Assembly: GCA_964621645.1 (NCBI GenBank)
Contig: CAZUMH010000037.1
Location: forward strand, 1 to 29,254
DNA: 29,254 nucleotides
Direction: 5' to 3'
Source of the DNA: CAZUMH01 sp964621645
Lineage (GTDB): Bacteria; Zhuqueibacterota; QNDG01; JAGLOF01
Shown here: positions 24,037 to 29,254 of the stretch, piece by piece
How positions within the stretch are numbered: the stretch's first letter is position 1
Layout: the number at the start of each line of letters is the position of its first letter
Notes under the pieces: model-generated
Told to the model about the DNA's origin: nothing
The model's database searches: none
The model's input: the letters and a program-made list of their open reading frames with translations, nothing else
Position numbers and translations under genes: made by a program

Positions 24037-24969
24037 GTGTCTGGAAACGATCCGAAAGAATCCTTTCTCCTTTCTCCGGAAGAACGCTTTCCGGCACTGC
24101 AGCGGTTTTCCCATTCCGCCATGGCGACCCGCTGGGAGATATTCATCATTAACGAGAATCATTCCTATGCCGCCCAGGCGGCCGCCGCCGCTTTTGAGGA
24201 GTTGGACCGGCTGGAAGGTGAGCTGAGCCGTTTTCTGGAAAACAGCGACATCTCCCGGCTTAACCGCCAGCCCGCGGGAGAAGCAATGCTGCTGGGACTT
24301 GACGCCTTTTCCTGTCTGGAAAAAGGCCTCACTATGGCCGAGCTTACCGGGGGCGCTTTCGATATCTCCGCCGGTTCTCTCTATCCCGCTCCTGCTCATG
24401 AAAAAGTTATTTCGGCAAAGGCCTTTCTGAAAAACGCAAAGGAACATCATCCTCCCCTGATAATGGATCGGGAGACGCTGAGCGCGGCACGGACGTTTGA
24501 CGAGGTGGTGCTGGATCTGGGGGGGATTGGCAAGGGCTACGGAGTCGACCGGATCGCCGAACTCCTGCGGGAATGGGACCTCGAGCGGGTCCTGGTGCAC
24601 GGCGGTGCCAGTACAGCCCTCGCGCTTGAACCTCCGCCGGACCGGAGCAGCTGGCCCCTCAGCATCAGCCGTCCCGGGAAAGGTGGTGAAGTCCTCGCCG
24701 ATCTGCTGCTGCACCGCCGTGCCCTGGCCGGTTCCGGTCTGGCCAAGGGTCCCCATATTGTTGATCCCCGCAGCGGCAGAACCGCGAAGAAAAGAAGGGC
24801 TGCCTGGGCTCTGGCACCGGATGGGGCCACGGCCGATGCCCTCTCCACGGCCTTCATTATTATGGATAAGGATGAAATAGCCTCACTCTGCGGGCGGCTG
24901 TATGGAACGAGAGGATTTATACTGGCGCCCGGTACTGGGCGGGATGAGGATGAGCTGGTGATACTCTAA
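24037..24969 (+). CDS. FAD:protein FMN transferase (ApbE family)
   Basis: 310 residues. ApbE enzymes attach FMN to Thr/Ser of exported electron-transfer proteins. Visible motifs: SRFLENSDISRLNR (65-77), GGAFDIS, DLGGIGKGYGVDR (160-172), HGGAS, GPHIVDPRSGR (238-248) and the Mg-binding stretch ATADALSTAF (264-273). The N-terminal SAMATRWEI corresponds to the MGT segment. I see no signal peptide or lipobox, unlike most bacterial ApbE, so it might act in the cytoplasm or start differently. Start is GTG with only a weak upstream site. No target with the usual flavinylation motif is in the window. Last gene of the plus-strand cluster. Confidence 0.9.
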   Translation: MSGNDPKESFLLSPEERFPALQRFSHSAMATRWEIFIINENHSYAAQAAAAAFEELDRLEGELSRFLENSDISRLNRQPAGEAMLLGLDAFSCLEKGLTMAELTGGAFDISAGSLYPAPAHEKVISAKAFLKNAKEHHPPLIMDRETLSAARTFDEVVLDLGGIGKGYGVDRIAELLREWDLERVLVHGGASTALALEPPPDRSSWPLSISRPGKGGEVLADLLLHRRALAGSGLAKGPHIVDPRSGRTAKKRRAAWALAPDGATADALSTAFIIMDKDEIASLCGRLYGTRGFILAPGTGRDEDELVIL

Positions 24970-25007
24970 GCTTCTCTCTGTGTGACTGTTTTTCGATATA
25001 ATCAACG

Positions 25008-25039
25008 GCGGCAGATCAGGTCCCGGCCTGATCTGCCGC
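25008..25039. terminator. Hairpin between converging operons (bidirectional terminator candidate)
   Basis: Perfect 13-bp stem GCGGCAGATCAGG / CCTGATCTGCCGC with a 6-nt loop, lying between the ends of apbE (plus) and the HEAT-repeat gene (minus). T-rich but interrupted tracts follow on both strands, so termination strength is uncertain. Confidence 0.7.
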
Positions 25040-25050
25040 TCCAATACTTT

Positions 25051-27132
25051 CTACATGTCTGCAATCTTTTTCAGCAGCTGCCGGGCCTGCTCCACTGTTG
25101 ACTCATTATCGCTGACTTTCACAATCACGTTCATCTTGTCCCGCACCAGATCGGGATTATCCTTCCAGATGCGATTGCCAATCTTTATAACGGCAGCTTC
25201 CGCTTCCCCCCTCAGCATGTCGTCGGAGAGGACTGCCGCCGCCAGCGTGAAGGCCTCCGGCGAATTCGTCTCTCCCCAGGCGGAAAGCACCATCCGTTTC
25301 TCATTGTTTTCAGAAGCCGCGTGAAACGCCTGTTCGAGAGAATGGACCTTTTCGGCTTCACTGATGTCGTCAGCCGCTCGCACCAGCCCGATATAGCCGC
25401 GCAGAGCCAGAATCCGCTGCACTCTCTCTGAAGCGGTCGTTGCCGTCTGCCACAGATCCTCAAGAGGTTCACTTCCGGGCCACTGGGAAAGGGCCTGGAT
25501 GGCGGCCTTGGCGGAAATATCATCTCCCGCCAGATTTTTACGCAGTACCGGAAGGGCCGCGGGATCGCCGATGGGACCAAGTGTCCGCAGCAGTGAGGCT
25601 TTCTTTTCGGGATCTGACACCGTCGGCAAAACGGACAGGATTCCGGCGGCCCGGCTCCGCCCCTCTGATCGCCGGGCCAGCAGCACCACCGTATTTTCGC
25701 CTTCCCGCCGCAGTGCCTCCTTATCCTGATCAAGCAGAAGCGTGATAATCTGGGGCATGTAATCCGCCGGGGCAATCCTTCCCAGAGTCTGCAGCGCTTC
25801 TCTGCGCACCGCCGCGTCGTCATCTCTGCCGCAGGGGATGATATCCCCGGCCATCGAGGTCATATTCCGCTCGGCAACCGCCTTAAGAACCTCTACTTTT
25901 TGGTACGCGTCCCTTTCCCCGGTCAACAGGGATAACAGAGCACTGTCCGCTCCGTCACAGCTGATCCGATAGAGGCTGTGCCGTGCCGCCTCTCTCTCCG
26001 GTCCCGCTGCCGCGGCGAATTCTACGAGGATGGGAATGCAGGAGACATCTCCCAGAAACTCCAGAGCCTTAACCGCCTCTGTTCGTACGTCAGGATCATC
26101 GGAAGATAGACCTTTCTTCACCCAGGGCATCGTCTCCGGCCTTCTCAGTTCGGCCAGAATTCCCAAAAGCTGAATCTGATGGACAGGCCTCAAGGTGGGG
26201 AGCAGGGCCGCGATACGGGTCAGACTCTCCCCCGTCTCGAACCGCTTCATGCTGCCTAATGCGACGGAGGTGAGGTAATCGTCACCTCCGGCCAGGATTC
26301 CTTCGATAATCTCCCCCGCTTTATCCGGGTCAACCCTTAAAAGACCGGTGAGGGCGTCGGCCCGCACCGCGTCCGGCACCAGGAAACACCGGTAGGCATG
26401 TTCGATCTGCACCTTGTCATACCCGGTTTTCCCACTGTTCAGGGCCTTTAAGTAGGCGGCCATGACCCGACCAGCCATGGGTCCATCAAGGCGATGCATG
26501 GCCTGCTTCAGCTCCTGCAGGGCCTTTTCATTTGCGATCTCTGCCAAGGCCCCGAGCGCTGCTTCGGCCAGTTGAGGTTCAGGAACAAACATTAACGGTG
26601 CTATTTTTTTCACGCCCGCTTCCGATTTTCTGGCGCCCAGGCAGTTGATGATCCCTATTTTTTGTCTGTCGCTGCTCCAGTCCAGAGCCTTGATCAGGAC
26701 TTTGTCAATAGCAGGATCGGGAATCCGCTCCAAGGCGTACAGAGCAAAATCAGATGTTTCTTCCTTTTCCAGCAGATCGGCCAGTACCGGCACCGACCGC
26801 TTCGATCCCATGATACTGAGCTTGCGGCAGATGAACTGTTTTGCGGGGAGACTCGCTTCGGAACGAAGGAATCCAATAAACTGCTTTTCCATCTCAGGCA
26901 GCAGTTCCGGATGATTCAGGGCTGTCTGGACCATTACATCCACATGGAAGAGCGGCACTCTACTCTCACCATATTGATAGGAAACCGCCTGCGCCAGAGC
27001 TTTCGAAAGCCTTGTCGGCAGGTTTGTGGGAGCGACCGTATAACTCGAGTCAGCCAGCTGGGCCCGAACTGATCCCGTCCCAAGCAGCCAGAGTGCACAT
27101 AATACCGCTAAAAAACAGCTTTTTATCTTCAT
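25051..27132 (-). CDS. Exported HEAT-repeat protein
   Basis: 693 residues from ATG 27132, which has AGGAGA 8 nt upstream; a GTG at 27138 is too close to that site. Sec signal (hydrophobic FLAVLCALWLL, cut after SVRA). The rest is a run of helical pairs of about 30-40 residues with the HEAT pattern, for example SVPVLADLLEKEETSDFALYAL, DDPDVRTEAVKALEFLGD, DDDAAVRREALQTLGRIAP and DPAALPVLRKNL. Such solenoids are protein-interaction scaffolds; no enzyme domain or heme motif is present. It follows a Gfo/Idh/MocA gene by 29 nt on the same strand. Exported HEAT proteins often accompany sugar-oxidation genes in Planctomycetes-type genomes, but its role here is unknown. Confidence 0.85.
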   Translation of the reverse strand: MKIKSCFLAVLCALWLLGTGSVRAQLADSSYTVAPTNLPTRLSKALAQAVSYQYGESRVPLFHVDVMVQTALNHPELLPEMEKQFIGFLRSEASLPAKQFICRKLSIMGSKRSVPVLADLLEKEETSDFALYALERIPDPAIDKVLIKALDWSSDRQKIGIINCLGARKSEAGVKKIAPLMFVPEPQLAEAALGALAEIANEKALQELKQAMHRLDGPMAGRVMAAYLKALNSGKTGYDKVQIEHAYRCFLVPDAVRADALTGLLRVDPDKAGEIIEGILAGGDDYLTSVALGSMKRFETGESLTRIAALLPTLRPVHQIQLLGILAELRRPETMPWVKKGLSSDDPDVRTEAVKALEFLGDVSCIPILVEFAAAAGPEREAARHSLYRISCDGADSALLSLLTGERDAYQKVEVLKAVAERNMTSMAGDIIPCGRDDDAAVRREALQTLGRIAPADYMPQIITLLLDQDKEALRREGENTVVLLARRSEGRSRAAGILSVLPTVSDPEKKASLLRTLGPIGDPAALPVLRKNLAGDDISAKAAIQALSQWPGSEPLEDLWQTATTASERVQRILALRGYIGLVRAADDISEAEKVHSLEQAFHAASENNEKRMVLSAWGETNSPEAFTLAAAVLSDDMLRGEAEAAVIKIGNRIWKDNPDLVRDKMNVIVKVSDNESTVEQARQLLKKIADM

Positions 27133-27161
27133 AACCACTATCTCCTGTAAATAGCTGACGA

Positions 27162-28490
27162 TTATCTATTAAGACTCCAGGGACTTCTCATCGGTGTTCT
27201 CAGCATAGCATTCGCCGCAGGATCGCCGATGATCTTTTCCGTCTCCGGATCGAAGCGGATTGGACGGTTGAGCTTCATGGTGATATTGCTCAGATGTCCC
27301 GGGATCTGCGAATGGTGCGCCACTTCGCAGGGCGTAATGGTCAGTGAACGGTTTTTGACGCAGTCAATGAAGTTCCTGTGATGATTATCGGAATAATATA
27401 CATGCTTATCATGGGGACCAAAAACCTTTTGAAGCAGTTTTTTGGGATTGGCGTCAATCTGGCCGCGGCGCACATAAATCCAGCGACCGTCCTCCCCGAA
27501 CCATTTTACTCCCATCTTGATATCATCATGGCCGCCGGAAATAATCATTTTTACTCCGTTCCGATAGCGGGTGTTTATTCGGTAAGCGCTGGGTGCATCC
27601 CAGGGACCTGTCTGCGGGAAAACGCCGACTCCTTCCAGTTCAATGGGGGCGTCATACTCCATGTCCAGACCCCAATGGGCGATATCACAATGGTGCCCGA
27701 TCCAGTCACAGAGCTGGCCGCCGCCGAAATCGAGCTGCCAGCGCCAGTTCCAGTGCGTCTTTGCCGGGAAATAATCGGCATAGGGTGAAGGACCGATCCA
27801 GAAATTATAATCCAGCTCCGGAGGCGGCGGCTGGATGACGAAATCCTTTGCCGTTCCCCCTCCGCTGACACTGTACCCGGAGGGCAGACCGACATGCACG
27901 GTCTCTATCTTCCCGATCAGTCCGTTTCGGACGATCTCCACGGCCTGCCGGAAATTGGCCACCGAGCGCTGCCAGCTGCCCGTCTGCCAGACGCGTCCGT
28001 GCCGGTGCACAGCGTCGCACATGGCTCTGCCTTCGGCGATGCAGTGCGAGAGCGGTTTTTCTCCGTATACATCCTTTCCCGATTCAGCCGCGGCAATGGC
28101 GGTCAGCGCGTGCCAGTGATCGGGCGTGGCCATGGAGATGGCGTCGATATCGTTGCGTGCCACCAGATCCCGGAAGTCATGGTAGATGCGGCAGTCATTG
28201 TTGCCGTATTTCCCGTCCACGATCTCCTTGGCCCGCCGCAGACGGTTGCTGTCCAGATCACAGACAGCCACGATCTGCACGTCATCCAGCTCGAGGAAGG
28301 AGCGCATGTTAGAGGTGCCCATGTTGCCAATACCGATGCAGCCGATGGTGATCCGCCGACTGGGCGCGACAGCGCCGTTTTTCCCTAGGGCAGAGGCGGG
28401 GATAAGCGCCGGAAAGGCGAGCGCGCCTGCCGAGAGGGCCGCTGTCGATTTGAGAAAGTTCCTTCTGTTTACGGTTTTTTCCTCAGACAT
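27162..28490 (-). CDS. Tat-exported Gfo/Idh/MocA family oxidoreductase (copy 4)
   Basis: 442 residues. Tat signal VNRRNFLKSTAALSAGALA, dinucleotide loop IGIGNMG (52-58), MATPDHWHALT, and an intact EKP (144-146, GEKPLSHC). The C-terminal domain has FGGGQLCDWIGHHCDIAHWGLD, with a His-rich version of the catalytic-side motif, and a following YYSDNHHRNFIDCVK. This is the subfamily common in Planctomycetes and related phyla, with WIGPSPYADY and HWNWRW signatures. GGAGAG before ATG. Lies between copy 5 (36-nt gap upstream) and the HEAT-repeat gene, so all three are probably one transcript that starts outside the window. Confidence 0.93.
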   Translation of the reverse strand: MSEEKTVNRRNFLKSTAALSAGALAFPALIPASALGKNGAVAPSRRITIGCIGIGNMGTSNMRSFLELDDVQIVAVCDLDSNRLRRAKEIVDGKYGNNDCRIYHDFRDLVARNDIDAISMATPDHWHALTAIAAAESGKDVYGEKPLSHCIAEGRAMCDAVHRHGRVWQTGSWQRSVANFRQAVEIVRNGLIGKIETVHVGLPSGYSVSGGGTAKDFVIQPPPPELDYNFWIGPSPYADYFPAKTHWNWRWQLDFGGGQLCDWIGHHCDIAHWGLDMEYDAPIELEGVGVFPQTGPWDAPSAYRINTRYRNGVKMIISGGHDDIKMGVKWFGEDGRWIYVRRGQIDANPKKLLQKVFGPHDKHVYYSDNHHRNFIDCVKNRSLTITPCEVAHHSQIPGHLSNITMKLNRPIRFDPETEKIIGDPAANAMLRTPMRSPWSLNR

Positions 28491-28526
28491 ATATCACTCT
28501 CCTTGACGGTTTCTGACCGTCGCTGT

Positions 28527-29254
28527 TCAATAGGAAATGTCTCTATGGGTGCGTTTCGAGGCGGAATCGAGAATGGCGTCACAGATCACCGCGGCCCGGT
28601 ATCCGTCCTCGAAGTCGGCGCCCCAGGGCGCCACTGGTTTGTCATTGACAATACAGTCGAAAAAATAAGCCAGTTCATGGATAAACAGATGCTCCCAGCC
28701 GATCATATGGCCGTGGGGCCACCAGTTGCCCCACCAGGGATGATAGGCCTCGGAAACCAGAACATCGTGGAATCCCTGGGTCTCTTTGGGGTCCTCGTCC
28801 ACCCAGAAAACCTGCAGCTCATTCATCCGCTCCAGATCGAAAAAAAAGGTGCCCTTCTCTCCATTGATCTCTATTACCTGATGATTCTTTCTTCCGGCCG
28901 CGTAACGGGAGGCTTCCAGGGTGCCGATGGCCCCGTTCTCAAATTCCACGGTGGCCACGAAGGCGTCATCGACATCCACGGTTCCGGTCCCTTTGCCGTC
29001 CGGCAGGGGACGTTTATCGATAAAGGTGCGTGTCAGGGCGCTCACACTCTTCATCTCCCCAACAAGGAACCGGCCCAGGTCGATAATATGGGCGCCGAGA
29101 TCGCCCAACGCGCCGCTGCCGGCCTGCTCTTTATCCAGCCGCCAGATAAACGGCGTGTTGTAATGGGGCATGATCCACTCCTGGAGGTACTGGGCCCGGA
29201 AATGGTAGATCTGTCCCAGGGCGCTGCTGTCAATCAGCTTCTTCGCCTGGATCA
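28527..29254 (-). CDS. Gfo/Idh/MocA family oxidoreductase (copy 5, N-terminal part outside window)
   Basis: About 242 C-terminal residues are visible; the reading frame stays open to the right edge (IQAKKLIDSSALGQIYHFRAQ precedes the first internal Met), so the Met at 29171 is not the start. The dinucleotide domain is missing from view. The catalytic-side motif SGALGDLGAHIIDLGRFLVG, the sheet stretch GTVDVDDAFVATVEFENGAIGTLEASR and the C-terminal WGADFEDGYRAAVICDAILDSA are those of the MviM-like branch that acts on inositols and sugars. Any Tat signal cannot be judged. Most upstream visible gene of the minus-strand unit with copy 4 and the HEAT protein. Confidence 0.88.
   Translation of the reverse strand, partial: IQAKKLIDSSALGQIYHFRAQYLQEWIMPHYNTPFIWRLDKEQAGSGALGDLGAHIIDLGRFLVGEMKSVSALTRTFIDKRPLPDGKGTGTVDVDDAFVATVEFENGAIGTLEASRYAAGRKNHQVIEINGEKGTFFFDLERMNELQVFWVDEDPKETQGFHDVLVSEAYHPWWGNWWPHGHMIGWEHLFIHELAYFFDCIVNDKPVAPWGADFEDGYRAAVICDAILDSASKRTHRDISY

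Overview
The window looks like chromosomal DNA from a moderately GC-rich Gram-negative bacterium. It encodes a predicted outer-membrane barrel, many exported proteins with Sec or Tat signals, and short-spaced operons with clear Shine-Dalgarno sites. Several exported Gfo/Idh/MocA oxidoreductases, a DUF1080 protein and secreted C1 peptidases together recall Acidobacteriota/Aminicenantes-type or Planctomycetes-like genomes. That placement is only an impression from gene content, because no marker gene is present. I saw no mobile element, CRISPR array, rRNA or tRNA.

Region 1 (1-3201, all minus strand). A sigma-54-dependent activator runs off the left edge and is preceded by a near-consensus -24/-12 promoter. 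Upstream of it is a three-gene unit: MTH1187-type thiamine-binding protein, a His-rich HupE/UreJ/TauE-like membrane protein, and a phosphofructokinase whose active site is of the pyrophosphate-using type. This unit ends at a clear intrinsic terminator.

Region 2 (3161-5672, minus). Two tandem secreted papain-fold (C1) peptidases, evidently duplicates, have their own promoter and terminator and a perfect 12-bp hairpin between them.

Region 3 (5790-10462, minus). The carAB operon for carbamoyl phosphate synthetase is preceded by a strong sigma-70 promoter. Its leader of about 250 nt carries a small Arg-rich ORF and then an intrinsic terminator directly upstream of carA. This is the architecture of an attenuator.

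Region 4 (10597-13418). A beta-barrel protein (minus) is divergent from a three-gene plus-strand unit: methyltransferase, small Cys-containing protein of unknown function, and family 2 glycosyltransferase.

Region 5 (13428-24969, plus). A long, probably largely co-transcribed accessory cluster follows a good sigma-70 promoter: Tat-exported Gfo/Idh/MocA oxidoreductase, DUF1080 protein, second Gfo/Idh/MocA, DoxX membrane protein, exported discoidin-domain protein, a NapC/NrfH-like tetraheme cytochrome fused to a formylglycine-generating-enzyme-like domain, third Gfo/Idh/MocA, Tat-exported lipoprotein of the sugar isomerase/AP-endonuclease-2 fold, Agl23-like GT-C membrane protein, and ApbE flavin transferase. 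The oxidoreductase + DUF1080 + isomerase-fold set matches the logic of the 3-keto-glycoside cleavage route. The cytochrome fusion suggests that here the sugar oxidation may be tied to the quinone pool. This is the best candidate in the window for an undescribed system.

Region 6 (25008-29254, minus). Converging on region 5 across a 13-bp hairpin are an exported HEAT-repeat protein and two more Gfo/Idh/MocA oxidoreductases, the last cut by the right edge. They are probably part of a related carbohydrate-oxidation locus.
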